From Tieghemiomyces parasiticus (lineage: Eukaryota > Kickxellomycota > Dimargaritomycetes > Dimargaritales > Dimargaritaceae), in NCBI GenBank assembly GCA_027575765.1, contig JANBPT010000255.1:1-50085 (forward strand): a stretch of DNA of 50,085 bases. Direction: 5' to 3'. The position numbers and the translations under genes were made by a program. Numbering within the stretch: position 1 is the stretch's first letter; each line of letters starts with the position of its first letter. The notes beneath the pieces are model-generated. The model was not told the DNA's origin. It saw only the letters and a program-made list of their open reading frames with translations, and made no database searches. Shown piece by piece: positions 32,280 to 44,129 of the stretch.

Positions 32280-33640
32280 ACAGCCAGGGGAGAGTGGGCC
32301 AATAGTCCATATCCATCTCCGGAAATGCTTACCAGCGCTCGTGATCGCCGTCATTGAGACGGAAAACGCAGCCGGCGGCTTGGGGATGTGCAGAGCAGGG
32401 AGGGGGGGTTACTGTGAAGAGCGCTACTCGACCAGCACCTCGTGTGGTTCTCAAAGGCAGTCGAGAGAAGCATGGCAAAGGGGACGGGGTGGTGGCCAAA
32501 GATCGCCACGACCACTGAAGACCTGGGTGGGTGGGGCGTGTGAGGGCCATGGGGAATCGTAGAGTGTGGTAGGTCCTAGACGCAAGGGATGGGGCTCGGG
32601 CTATTGGGCGGATAGTGCAAAAAAAATAACCATCCCCCTGGTAACGTGTCGATGAACCAAAGGCGGGAGGGGGGAAGTGGGACATTCGGACTCCGCGGGC
32701 ATGGGAGCAGAAAACACATCATTGGCAGGTGGCGGCCAATTAAGCACCTGTCGGCTAACCTATAAGCCGGACGGCCGTCAGCGGTAGCGGATAAAGACAG
32801 GGTGGGCTGGATTGATCGGTCCCCCTCCCCCAAGCTGTACCCACCAAGTAGCACGTAATCCGGCTGGCGTCGACAGCGTGGCCAGGAGGCCATCAATCGC
32901 AATGAGATCCCCAAGTCACCTCTCAGTTAGAGGGGCCAGCGGCGGAGGCCCGAACGGCGAAGGTCGCCACCTGGCAGGGGTATCGGTAGGGCGGTCTGTT
33001 CCTCGTTCGCACTACGTCCGGCGGTTTGAGCGGGCTTGGCGGCGCTCTGGGTTGGATAACAGAAGGTCGAAGGCTTGATGCCAGTCAGTCCACGCCGACT
33101 CTGCCATCCGGTCTTTAGGCCGACAGCTGTGTGCGTCGCGGGCTATTTAGGGCACCGCTGGTCTCTGAGGCCACGTGCCCAATGTGCCCCAGCTAAGGCG
33201 CTCCATCGGGAATAGCGTGCGATGAGCCATCAGCCATTGATTAATCTGGCAGAGCTGCGCGGTGAGGCCCAGTTTAATGACCGTGGCGGAAAGGACGGCG
33301 GGCGGCGGTGCAGGGTTTGATAAGGGATAATGGGCGGACCGGGGCGCCGTGGCCAGTTCCCCCCCGCCCACCCTCGTTTCCGCATGGTCGAGGCGACCCA
33401 TGGTCTCCGGCGGGTGGTGGGTGACCCAGACCGAGGAGAGGCTGGCAAGGTGGACGCTAGGGGAAGGGCGGCATTCGCGCAGTCGTATTCGTCTTCCGCC
33501 ACGTTTGCCACCACAGTGATGGACCCGCCAGTGGTCTTCGCCATTCTAAGGATTAGGTATAAAGAACGGTCACCGCCACCAGCTGCTTGGGTGGCACGGT
33601 GTCCAACTAAATTGCTTGACAACGGATACTTACAGCCTAT
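32280..33640 (-). other. GC-rich stretch, possible unresolved multi-exon gene
   Basis: The minus strand shows several coding-like fragments in different frames: an ATG at 33544 (MAKTTGGSITVVANVAEDEY) preceded by a good GTAAGT donor (33632-33633) and CCTTAG acceptor; a frame ending at 33147 with AQLCQINQWLMAHRTLFPM; an ATG at 33107 starting MAESAWTDWHQAFDLLLSNP; a fragment near 32720 reading VLNWPPPANDVFSAPMPAES; one near 32480 reading VAIFGHHPVPFAMLLSTAFE; and a GTAAGC donor at 32331-32332. I could not join them into one frame or name a family. It may be a real gene with short introns, a decayed gene or chance openness in GC-rich DNA. Confidence 0.25.
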
Positions 33641-33649
33641 AACCGCCTT

Positions 33650-36600
33650 CGAGGCACACCGTGCCAGCCGTCCTTCACCGTTACCTGTGGCCTTCTTTTT
33701 TTTTTGCGTCCGGCCCTGCCGCGCCCTCTATGCTCATTCTGATCCACCAACCACCTCCACACAGCCACCGCGCCGTTTCATCCCAGCGAATTTCTCATCC
33801 CCGCCTTTCCGTTAGCACCAGTTCCGACGCTGTAGTCCGCAAGCTGTATGCGCCCGTATGCACCGTGGGGCCCTGCGCCGTCCTCAACCGCTTGACACTA
33901 CCCCCTCCCCCTCTTGAGTGGTGCGGCCCCTTCGACCCGATCCTTTTCCCCACCCTCTCTCCTGGCACCCGCCACCCCGCACTATAATAACCGCCATTCT
34001 GCATCCACCGGCGCCCCGCGACTAAACCTGATTTCATTTTTTTATTTTTTCAAGCTAATACTTCGCCGAACCTGGCCCCCTACGTGTAGACACTTGCTCC
34101 CTATACCTGCCTACCCTACCTTCGTTCACCGGCCAACTTCCCGTGCTGACCTACGGCCGCCTCGACCAGTCCACCGTTCGCCCCACGGCTCCTCCCAACC
34201 CCAGTCACTCGGTTGCTACGGTGCTTGCACCCTTCCCTCCGATTCGCCCGTCTGCCGGCTTCACGATTCCGAGAAGGTGCGCCTCCCGTGTAACCCCGTC
34301 GTACCGCCTCACCGCCGGCTCAACTATCTCGTTGCTCTCTGTGTCTGTCCAGCCGCATTCTCTCTCCTACATTTGTGCGTCGACCCTCGACTCCATTCGC
34401 CGCCCGAGCGCTTCTCTTCCCTTCACTCTAGCCTGCCGTGCCCTCCCGTTAGAAGGTAACCTCCATACCCGCTCCTTTTGGAACTCCGCCTTTCATTGCC
34501 ACTTACACAGCTGCTGTCTTATCCACCACGCTCTCTGCTTACCACCTCCTTCCATCGCCTTTTCTCTTTCTCGTATTTAGTGGCAGCAAGCCTCCCTCCT
34601 ACTTCGACAGGGCCTCACCAATGCCGCTTAAACCGGTTGACATTATTTTTGGGGCATTTTTATAGTATTAACCAGGTATATGCCGTCCTTGACCGCCTCC
34701 GCTCCCCAATGCACTCGCACCTCAACGGCCCTGAATCCATCACCGCTTCGTCTGCTTTAAGCCCGCGCTGGCCCTAGGCTCTCGACCTCCACCTTGCCAC
34801 CACCTTCCTGCCAATAGGTCCACTGACGTGTGCCCCAACCCGACCCTCACCCTACAGTTCCCGCGACCCGCCTACTGCTTGCTCCCCCCCTCATTCTCCA
34901 CTCGTTTTTGACCACTAACAGCCTAGTCGCTAAGCTATTTATGGTCGCCAACTCCGCGGTCCCCATCCCGCCGTATATTGAACAGTAAGTTCGTGTTTGT
35001 GGTACATCGGTTAACATGACGTATAATCATTATTAGCAAGGGCCTGCGGAGTATACCTGACAGGCGCCGCAGTTGCTGGTGTGAAGGCACGGCGGTTCCG
35101 GTCGAAGGTTCGGCCTGTGTAATGTTGCCCAGAGGCTTGCTCCGGCTTCGCCACCTTATCTCTGCCCCAGTTTTGGCAGCTAAGGCTACCCGTACGGTCT
35201 TGTGGCACCATCTTCGTGAGTAGTGTCGGGTTTCGGTGAAATGGCCACCTGGCCGCCCGTTTGGCACTTCTGGGAAACCCTGTCCGCTGTTTGTTGGTCG
35301 TGGCGGTTTCCTCAAAGACCACTGTATCGCCCGATTTCTTTACGTGTCTATTCTCTTCCCCTCCCTACTCCCACCCTGCCTAACAGCCCCTCCCTTCCCC
35401 GTCGCCCGCCCTGCTGGATGATGTGCTTGAATAGGTGGATAAGCAGTGAGGGGCTACGTCGGTCCCTTTCGGGGGCAAGATTGGGGTATGCGCCCCCTCC
35501 CCGCTCTCGCCTACTAGCGACGGCTGCGTCCGCTTCATCTGTGGGTCGTGCTGGACACGGCCATACATGACGGGATGCCGTCACCTGCTCCAACTCGTCC
35601 CGCATAGAAACGTCCCTTCGGCTTCCGAGCCTATCGGCGAGTTGGAGGGGGGGGATAGGGGAAGCAATAGCAGTGGACAGAGGAAGGGTGGCGGCGACGA
35701 TGATGTGCGGTGGGGTCTCCCCTTCACGCCCTCATGGTTAACCTCCCCCAGTTCAGTAGCTTTGCCTCTACCCGGGCACACCTCCTCCCCTCTCACCACC
35801 GCCCTTCCCCAGTCGGTAGGCAGCACCGGGGGGTTGCTCAAACTTGTCTACGGACGTACTTGTTTGCTGGGGGTATATTATTCGTTCCGCCCCATCTTTT
35901 CCGATTTTATACTTCCCTCCTCTTGGTCTCTACGGCCCACCTTCCTCAACTTCTCAGTCTGTACAGCCTTATCTTGGCGGGGGCATTTTCTGGCACAATT
36001 GTTTTTAAGCCCCGTCGGACCTACTTAAGCAGCTCGGACCCACCGTTACGCCCCGTTTACGTTACTTCCCCCGACATCGTGCTTCTGATTTACTAACCAG
36101 GCTCTCTACTCACTTCCCTTCTTACCTTTCTCCTATTCCGCACCTGTCCACCCGTCTGTTCCCGCCTGCTCTACTCCTACGGTCGCATTCCAACATCCGT
36201 GGCCGCCCGTCTGCCTTGTCACTCGTGGTGCAACGCCTACCTGTACCTTTTGCCCCGACCTACTCGATGCCCTGGCACTGTAACCTGCGAACCCGTTGGT
36301 CCACGCTGTGATCTCGTCCCTTCCTCTCAGTCCGGTCAACCTACTTGTCGCCACGGTTATCACCTGTGCCTTCGGGGGGTCCAAGCTCTCCCCTACTCCT
36401 TTTTTCCCTGCAACCGTCGTGCCGCTCTTCAAACTTCGGACGTGACCCGGCCCTGCCAAACTACCTACCAGTTCCTTCGTTATTTGTTGCGCAATTCCTT
36501 CCTCACTTGACTTTTTGGCACCGCGTCCTACGCGCCAGGCCCTTCCCCCATCCACCCCGTGTGTCGTTGCTGGTGACCTGCACCTCCCACCGCGTCCTTC

Positions 36601-37057
36601 ACCCTTACACTCCCTGCGTCCGCCTGTTGTTACTCCTTCGCCTTTATATTTTTTTTTGAGCAGTTGTCCCTTCACTATTATTGTCAACTGCCGGTGGACT
36701 GTCTGACTACCCTCACTCCTCCCTTCAGCACCCGCCCCTAGCGCATACCGAACGTCCTGTGGCTGACGTCTGACCGCAACTCCGACCTCCGCGAATACCA
36801 TACTCTCACGCGCGCTTGCTGACCGCGAACCACTCACATCGTTCGTCCGCTCCTGACACCCTCTGCCTTTCCACCACTTTGGCTATTGTTTGCCTGACCA
36901 CTCATTCTCTTCTCCGCTCCTTTTGTCAGCGCCTTTTGTTCGTACCACCCCGTGGCCCGCTTGCCAGCCGTTCCTCTTCTCCCTCTCCACCGCCTGAGTT
37001 CCGCCCCGCAGCCCCGTCGCTTATTCCTTCCGCACCTCGCCTGTTGCTTGCGCCGTC
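33650..37057 (+). other. pyrimidine-rich region upstream of the kinase gene
   Basis: About 3.4 kb in which the plus strand is strikingly C/T-rich. It contains donor-like sites (GTAAGT at 34985, GTGAGT near 35215) and pyrimidine-tract acceptors (near 36330, 36728 and 36930), so it may be a very long, spliced 5' leader of the kinase that starts at 37058, or a leader plus an unrecognised gene. Open frames on both strands, including a 234-residue antisense one at 36133-36837, have compositions explained by the strand bias. Confidence 0.4.
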
Positions 37058-39823
37058 ATGATGCAAGCGCCGCAGATGCCCATGCCCATGATGATGAACG
37101 ATGGGCCACCCATGGTGCCTATGCCCGGCCCGCCGATGGGTCCTCCCATCAGTACGGCCAATGTCGAAGCCCAGATGCACGCCATGATGAATATGAACCC
37201 ATTCGACCGCCGGCGGTCTGCGTTCCCTACTCCAGCCGGGCCCGCCCCCGCGGGGCCCACGCCGGCCCATCTCAAGCGCAACACCACCACTGCCACCTCC
37301 AAGGACGCTTCCGGATCCTCGTCCCAGAACCTGTGCATTTACGGGTACCGGTTGACCAAGTCGCTGGGTCGGGGCACCTTCAGCAAGGTCTACCTTGGCG
37401 TCAACAAGCTTACTGACGAACATGTCGCGCTCAAATTCATCAAGAACCGCCCTGGCAACAAGTCCGACAAGCACGAGATTCGCGTCCAGCGGGAGATTAA
37501 CATTTTGACACTTATCCAGCACCCCAACATCATCTCTATCAAAAAGCGTGCCGATACCGCTAACAATACCATCCTCGTCATGGAGTACGCCCAGGGCGGC
37601 GAGCTACTCTCCTATATCCGCCAGAAGGGCCGGCTACAGGAGTCCGACGCCCGCAACTTCTTCCGCCAGATCGTCTCCGCCATCGATTACTGCCACAAGA
37701 ACTGCATCCTGCACCGCGACCTCAAGCTGGAAAACGTCATGCTGGATGCTAAGCGCAATATCAAGATCATCGACTTTGGCTTCGCCAACACCTTCCAGCA
37801 CGAGGGACTGCTGGACACTTTCTGCGGGTCTCCGTTCTACGCCGCGCCCGAGATGGTCAATGGTGTACGCTACACGGGGCCCGAGGTAGATATTTGGAGC
37901 ATGGGCGTCATTCTCTTCTTCATGCTGTGCGGCCGGACGCCCTTTGAGGGCGAAAATCTACGCGAAATCTACCAAAAGATTTCGCTCGGCCAGTACACCA
38001 TTCCCCCAAACTCCCCTATATCCAATGCGGCCGCCGTCCTGATCCGTCGGATGCTGGATATTAACAAAGAGACCCGCATCAAAATGGAAGAGATCCGCCT
38101 GAACCCCTGGGTCAACGAGGGCTACGATGGACCCCCGAATGACTACTTCCCCGTGCGTCCCAACCACGCCACGCTCCAGCCCCGCAGCAACATCATCCGG
38201 GAGCTGGTCAACCGCCACAATCACTCCGAGCGCGAGGTCCGCGAGTGCCTACGTAAGTACGCACCCGGAGGCCACCCCGTGGTATGCCTCTACTACTTGT
38301 ATGAGGACTACATTGTCCGTCGCCAGCAGCAAAAGAGCCAGTCCATACAGCGAAATCCGCAGTCCGCCGAATCCCGGCCGGGTGCCCGTGATAAACCCGG
38401 CCGCATGTCCATGCCTGTCGGAGAGCGCACGCCCAATTCCCCGGGTGTCTTCGTCAAGGCCCCGGGAGGTCCGGATCCCCGGAATCGGCGCAGCTTCCAC
38501 CCTTCGGGTGCCGCCGCCCCCAACGGCCCGGGTAGACATGACCGTCGCAGCGCCTACGCCCTGGCCGAGGAAGACGCCCGGATGCAAGCCGATCGTGCCC
38601 GAAAGCACAGCAGTTCGTCATCGCGTCGGGAGTCCAGCGGCCCGTCGCAGCAGCCGCCCACCCCAGGGGTCCAATGCGGCGCCACGTTGGCCCCCAATGG
38701 CGGCGGTCCGGAATATTTTGAGCGGCCCAAACATCTCTCCCAGAACATGGGCGAAAGTCCCACGGGCCACTCCTTTATGTCCATCTTTGGCCAGTCGCGC
38801 ACGGGGGTCAACACCAAGAGTGGCAACTTTGACCAGGGCTCATTAGGCAACCTTTCCGTTGGCATGATTGACACGTCCACGCCCAACCTCGACAAGAACC
38901 GCAAATCCACCTTTTTCCACTCGGTGTTAATGCGCGCGCGTAAGTCCATGCCGTTCCTGCTCCGGGTCAACCCGTCCCCGCCAGCCTCGCCAGTTCCGGC
39001 CATGCCTCCCAACCCATTGCGGCCGGCCAAGGGCAAGTCGTTAGACCCCAACGCTGCTGCTGGGCTCGACCCGCGCCGCTTCTCCGGGACCGCCCCTTCC
39101 ACTCCGCTGTCGCCGATGTTCCCGACCTCAGCGCCCTACTCGGCTTTTCCCGGCCACCAAGTGCCGGCCCCCAGTCCCATGCCGCCGGGCTCCCCCATGG
39201 GCCACCCGGCCATGCACATGATCCACCCCGTCCCGGCCCCCAAGCACATCATCACGCCAGCCGCCTCCGCCGAGCCCCACCTCATGGGATCCGCGCGGGT
39301 GACTCCTGAGCTTACTGCGGCGGCCGCCGCCGCCGCCGCTCTGGCCCCTACTTCCCTTCAGCCGTCACCGATCCTGACGCCCATGGCGAGCAGTCCAGGT
39401 ATGGTGCAGGCTCCGATGGGCCCGCCCCCAATGTCGGCCGCTAGCCCGTACGTCCCAGCCCCGCACCTCACCCCTAGCCCATTGAGCAACACCCACAATG
39501 GGGGCATCCCCGCCAAACCCACGGCCGCTCGCAAGGGCGTCACGGCCTTTTTAGAGGACAAGCGCAGTTTGTCTATTACCCTCGCCGAATTGCAGCCCCG
39601 CCTGGACCGCGTGTATCAACAGTTCCGCATTATGCGCAGAGAGTTGAGTAGCTTCCTGGTGTTTTGTATCGTAACTGACGGCAAGTATCGCGGGCAGTCC
39701 TTTGAAATGGAGATTACGAGTCCAACGGACCATACACTTACCGTCTGTCTCCGCCACAGCAAGGGTAACTGGATCACATTCAAGAAGATGGCCTCACGGC
39801 TCTTCAAAGAGATGGGCATGTAA
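37058..39823 (+). CDS. KIN1/MARK-type serine/threonine kinase with KA1 domain
   Basis: 921 residues, one exon. An unusual Met/Pro-rich N-terminus (first 50 residues) precedes a complete CAMK-group kinase domain, about residues 96-353: glycine loop GRGTFSKV (104-111), ALKFIK with catalytic K126, HRDLKLEN (219-226), DFG (239-241), activation loop LLDTFCGSPFYAAPE with T254 in the position phosphorylated by LKB1-type kinases in AMPK relatives, and NPWVNEGYDGPP at the end. A UBA-like segment follows (IIRELVNRHNHSEREVRECL). A disordered Pro/Ser/Ala region of about 430 residues contains KSTFFHSVLMRARKSM. The last about 85 residues form the KA1 lipid-binding domain (FRIMRRELSSFLVFCIVTDG to the FKEMGM end). 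Kin1/MARK kinases act in polarity, septation and exocytosis at the cell cortex. Among fungal members KIN1 is the closest type by layout; the exact orthology is not fixed. Confidence 0.93.
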   Translation: MMQAPQMPMPMMMNDGPPMVPMPGPPMGPPISTANVEAQMHAMMNMNPFDRRRSAFPTPAGPAPAGPTPAHLKRNTTTATSKDASGSSSQNLCIYGYRLTKSLGRGTFSKVYLGVNKLTDEHVALKFIKNRPGNKSDKHEIRVQREINILTLIQHPNIISIKKRADTANNTILVMEYAQGGELLSYIRQKGRLQESDARNFFRQIVSAIDYCHKNCILHRDLKLENVMLDAKRNIKIIDFGFANTFQHEGLLDTFCGSPFYAAPEMVNGVRYTGPEVDIWSMGVILFFMLCGRTPFEGENLREIYQKISLGQYTIPPNSPISNAAAVLIRRMLDINKETRIKMEEIRLNPWVNEGYDGPPNDYFPVRPNHATLQPRSNIIRELVNRHNHSEREVRECLRKYAPGGHPVVCLYYLYEDYIVRRQQQKSQSIQRNPQSAESRPGARDKPGRMSMPVGERTPNSPGVFVKAPGGPDPRNRRSFHPSGAAAPNGPGRHDRRSAYALAEEDARMQADRARKHSSSSSRRESSGPSQQPPTPGVQCGATLAPNGGGPEYFERPKHLSQNMGESPTGHSFMSIFGQSRTGVNTKSGNFDQGSLGNLSVGMIDTSTPNLDKNRKSTFFHSVLMRARKSMPFLLRVNPSPPASPVPAMPPNPLRPAKGKSLDPNAAAGLDPRRFSGTAPSTPLSPMFPTSAPYSAFPGHQVPAPSPMPPGSPMGHPAMHMIHPVPAPKHIITPAASAEPHLMGSARVTPELTAAAAAAAALAPTSLQPSPILTPMASSPGMVQAPMGPPPMSAASPYVPAPHLTPSPLSNTHNGGIPAKPTAARKGVTAFLEDKRSLSITLAELQPRLDRVYQQFRIMRRELSSFLVFCIVTDGKYRGQSFEMEITSPTDHTLTVCLRHSKGNWITFKKMASRLFKEMGM

Positions 39824-40663
39824 AGTCACCTCACCCACAGATTTTTTGTCATCGTTTGCCGCCGCCCCACTCATATTTGACATTATTGATGAGACCCTTA
39901 CGCTGTCGGGTCCTACCATATAGTCTCTCCCCCTCTTCCATTCGTACTTTTGAAATCTTCTTTGCTTTCTTCCGGACTTGATCGTCCAGTGTACCTTACA
40001 TATACCCCTCTTAACCATTATCGTTTATTTTATTTTTTCCCGTATTCGGATCCCTTAATTTCCTGACCCATATCATATCATTTATCTCGACCCTGCCCTC
40101 CTTGTTCATTATAATGACCTCTCTTATTACTTTCTTGTTCCCTCCATCACACCGACCCGACTGGCGTGGCTAATCGTTTGCTACGCCTTCTGTTAAACCA
40201 AATTTTCACGGGGATATCCTTCTCGAGATCCCTTGGTTGACTTCCCACTGTCCTATTCATGCATTTCCTGGAAGCCCTGTACCCCTCCCCTCCGGTCCTG
40301 AGGCGTCGCGTGTGGCTGTGACCATCGTTCTTACTTTTTTTTTGTTTTTTTTTGATGGTTGGCCTGATTCATCAGCCCACCGGTTGGCTCACTTGCCGCA
40401 CTCTACGCCCATGGTACCATGTTTGGTTTGCGGGTTATGTGTTCTACTGCACGCCAGATGATACAGGGTCCAGGTCTGGAAAAAGAAACACTAGTTTTGA
40501 AAACGCCAACCAGGTGGGATTAAAAGCCGGTTCCTTGTTTATACAAATTGCTGCAAGCGAAATCGGAGTAGGTGAGGTTTATAATTGTATGCGACGAGTC
40601 GTATTAATAGACAGGATAGGGGGGATATTAATCGTGGCTGAAATGGGGGTGTGTTGGCAGCCG
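39824..40663. other. intergenic between kinase and BCAS2 gene
   Basis: T/C-rich kinase 3' region (39824-40360) with a T-rich run near 40336-40353, then the 3' flank of the convergent BCAS2 gene. No coding frame supported. Confidence 0.4.
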
Positions 40664-41599
40664 TCACTGGCCACCCTTCAGCTGCTGTTCGTACGCGTCC
40701 ATCTGCTCGAGCTCGTTCTCCAAGTATGCACACGCCAGCTGAATCTGGATGTTGCGTGTCGTGGTCTCTGTCCACTGTTCGGCGATACTGGTTAAAATGG
40801 GTTCGGCCTGCCCCTGCTCGATGGCCCGGGCCTGGTTGACGGCAACCTGGGCACTCTCGACCTCAGCACGGACCCGCTCGGCGGCGGTCTGTAGGTCCTG
40901 GAGCTGATCGTTGTACGCCCGCCACGTCGCAGGACCACCGCCGTGGTTGTCTTTCCCTCCCAACTGCTCCTGGCTGCGTAACCGCTGGAGCTGATACTGC
41001 TGCTGAGTCTTTATACGGGCGATCTTCCGGAGCAAGGAGTCGGCAGAGGCTGGGTCACTCTGATGATGATCGTCGTCGTCATGGTCGGCTGGGATGGCGT
41101 ACCGTGAATGGTCGAGTGGGGGCAGCTTACGGCCGCTGCTAACCCGTTGGTATTCAGTTTGTAGAACCTCGGAATTCTAGAGAGGTGAGAGGGAAGGGAG
41201 GAGTAATTGACCGGTAGCATTTGACAGACAAAGATACATGTAGATTAACATCTAAATATACACACATAAAAGTTATCGCCGGTAAGAACGACGTTATAAA
41301 ATAAAGGGGCGTGGCGTAATGGTGGAGCTACGCGATTGGTTGGGCCTTGATGTATTTTGAGACGATGGAGGACCTTGTTGCCACGGTTTCGAAGCCTTGG
41401 CCGTTTCTCTTTTACATACCTTGAAGGGTTCCGGGGGTGAGGGAAGGTGACCTAGGTACTGCTCCGAGTCAGGCCGTCCGTTCTTCATCTCGGCCGCTAG
41501 GAGAGCGTCGACCTGCGCTTTAACCGCCGGGTCATCATAGTCCCGGTCAATGTACGGCAAGGCATCCACCACCACGTCAGCGGCAGTAATGTCTGTCAT
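40664..41599 (-). CDS. BCAS2: BCAS2/SPF27 pre-mRNA splicing factor (2 exons)
   Basis: Minus-strand join of 41599-41420 and 41176-40664, 230 residues (human BCAS2 is 225). GTATGT donor, CTCTAG acceptor, phase 0. BCAS2/SPF27 is a core subunit of the Prp19/NineTeen complex, which activates the spliceosome. The start ADVVVDALPYIDRDYDDPAV (residues 7-26) is the classic BCAS2 N-terminus, followed by LLAAEM and YLGHLPSPPEPF. Exon 2 carries RKLPPLDHSRYAIP, the Tyr-x-x-Pro block of the family, then a long coiled coil from residue 105 to the end (RLRSQEQL, AYNDQLQDLQTAAERVRAEV, LENELEQMDAYEQQL). An insert-like acidic/His patch HDDDDHH sits at residues 92-98, before the coiled coil. No break seen. Confidence 0.92.
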
Positions 41600-43788
41600 G
41601 GCGGGAGGGGTAGGATGGTGTACAAATGGGATAGTGGTTTTTCTTCGGCGCGCGACGGAATGGTGGTAGACTATGATACAAACGGTTGTGAAGATGGGAG
41701 GATTCTGGATCACGTAGGTGTTGGGATAGTAGGGAACGGAATCCAGAGTGTTGAATTCCGAAAGAGTCACAAGGAAGGCCATGCTACATTCGACTGCGAA
41801 GCTGGCGGCCGCAAGGTCTAGAGGGGGGAGAGTGCACCCAAAGCTACAGCGTGGGTGGGACCAATGCAACCCCCTCACTCTACCCTGCAAGTCCTCACGT
41901 GATAAAAAATATGCGATGGCCAGTTGGATGACCCCTGATTGTTGACTACCTCTGGTGTCTCGTGGCATGGGGGCTCGGAGTATTCAGCAAAGGAATGCGA
42001 TGCAAAACCCGGTAGACCAGCAGCAACGAGACCGCATAGCCTCGGCTACAAGGGTAATATTAGTCACATACATGCACATTCTCATTTGCTCCGTCAAGGT
42101 GAAAGCTAAGAGGATGGACCACCGTACCACGCCTTCCTCTCGTCAATTGTTTAGAGATAATGGTATAGTCTGAGGAACGAGGGGTAAGCCGGTTGTCAGT
42201 CACGCGACCTACTTGTGGTGCCTGATCGACCGCCACAAACTATCGAGCCGGGGGGGGGTGGCCTCGGCCAGGTGTGCGGGGGAGGGGGGTGAGGAAGAAA
42301 GGAGAACATCTGGATACTGCCTTATCCAGGCCTTTAGGTCATCGATACATGACCCCTCTTCTGCCTATTGATTTAACGCAGCCTGTTCGTGTTACACGTC
42401 AAAGTCGTACGACCTCAACCTGCAGGGAGGGGTGTGGGTAGAGGAATACGCTCAATGGCCACCATTACCGAGCACCGGTCACGACGGTGTTGTGATGGGT
42501 TCAAGCAAACGCAGCGGAAGCTATCGGAGTGAGATATGCGGTGTGCAACAAGTGCGGGTTTAATCGGAAGGAGATGGGGGTGGAAGAGGATGTTGGATGG
42601 GTGACAACTGCTACCCGTCTTGTCCCACCCCTCCAGTTAAACCACCTTGCTAGCATACAAGGGGTCATCTTGTGCTATTCATATTGCTCCTCACGAGTTG
42701 TGGGCTTTTTCTCATCTTTTAGGATATCGTCCAAAGGCTGGCTAGCGAGAGTGTCATTATGGTATTATTGCCTAACTAGAACGTGGTCATCGGCCATCAT
42801 GGGTATAGATTAAGACCGGAATTATAAAAAATAACGATAAAAATATAGTTAGACTCCCCGTCTGACTGTCAATGTGACCCCAGACATCCGAGGGGAGAGG
42901 GGGGACTGTACTGATGTCACTCGTTCATTTGGAGTAAAAAATGGCCGTGACTGCAGCTTTGCTTGGGCGGTGAGGCCATGGAATGAGGCATGGGTTGCAC
43001 TGGCCCTTGGCCATCGACACTTAGGTGCTCGCCAACCCACACAGGCTGTGGCGTCGCGGCCCCGCCCCCTCCTGATGCAGATTATGCTCTTGAAACATGC
43101 AGTCATTGATTAGTTACTATTTTCTTATAATTGAAAGGACAATGGAGTGAAGTCACGGCGGTGGACAGTGGCGTAGCAGCACGTTAAATCTAGATCAACT
43201 GGGCTCGTAGTAAGGTGTTGGTCATATGGGCTACACGAAGCCCTCCTCCCATCCCGGGCGGATACACCAACAAACCATATCCCTGTGGGATAAATTAGGA
43301 TCGATGACAAGGTAGGGTTGAACCTGACACCACTCAGAGAGCGTATGAGTGTTTACAATTGGCGAGGCGCGAATGCACTCTTCACCTTTCTCTTGACCAC
43401 TGGCCTTGCTGGTCTCTCCCCTCTAGTTACTTCTCTCTTCTTTCGCATTAGTCAGGTTGGGCGTACCGGATAAGGGCTAGTGATACTGGCGTGGCTACAC
43501 GATCCCAACCTACATAAAGCCAGAGTTCCGTCTTTTTTTTTACGTATGACGAGAGCAAGGCGTGCCCATTAGCATGTAAGGTAATCTACGAAGTCCCACT
43601 CATCCACCGCTGCGGTAGGTGCAACGCGAGAATGAAACAGAAACAATGTGGACCACGCAGGTGGCAAAGGATATGGCAGTCTCAGCCGCCTCCCCCTCCG
43701 CTCGCAGATGACCAGTCACTAGGCTACCGTATTTTCGACTAGTTACTTATTATTATTTTTTATAGAGGGCGATGCGTGAGAGGGATCT
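41600..43788. other. intergenic stretch, no gene recognised
   Basis: Frames at 42529-42813 (plus) and 42849-43106 (both strands) have no start context, splice partners or recognisable motif. Long G runs occur at 42250-42290. Confidence 0.45.
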
Positions 43789-43796
43789 TATAAATA
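43789..43796 (+). promoter_or_regulatory. TATA box of the secreted-protein gene starting at 44130
   Basis: TATAAATA, a near-consensus TATA box, 334 nt upstream of the ATG. The implied leader is about 300 nt, C/T-rich, and includes a (TC)n tract at about 44068-44093. Confidence 0.5.
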
Positions 43797-44129
43797 GGAG
43801 GTGGTTGCCACCCCTATCCCTGACTCCTTACCTTATCAACTCCCCAACATCCCAGCTGCACCCTGTCGGGTTCTCCGCCACATTGACCGTGTTTCCTCAG
43901 CAATTGACTATCCCATTTCAAAGATAGCTACTTTTTTTCGTTGTTGTTCTACCCTCCTGGAACCTCATATTCTCTGCGTCGTGACCTAATTCATTTTATT
44001 CACTCACAGTAATTGCCACACATTCGACCATCTTCTTATCTCTCATTAAGAGTCTCAGGACAATATAGCTCTCTCCCCTCTCTCTCTCTCTCCTTCCCTG
44101 CGCATAAAGCATCAGCTACGACCTCTGCT

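Noticed and set aside
36133..36837. 234-residue minus-strand open frame antisense to the kinase leader
   Set aside because: Composition (Gly/Arg/Val/Lys-rich) follows from the purine-rich complement of a C/T-biased region; no domain, no start context, no splice partner.
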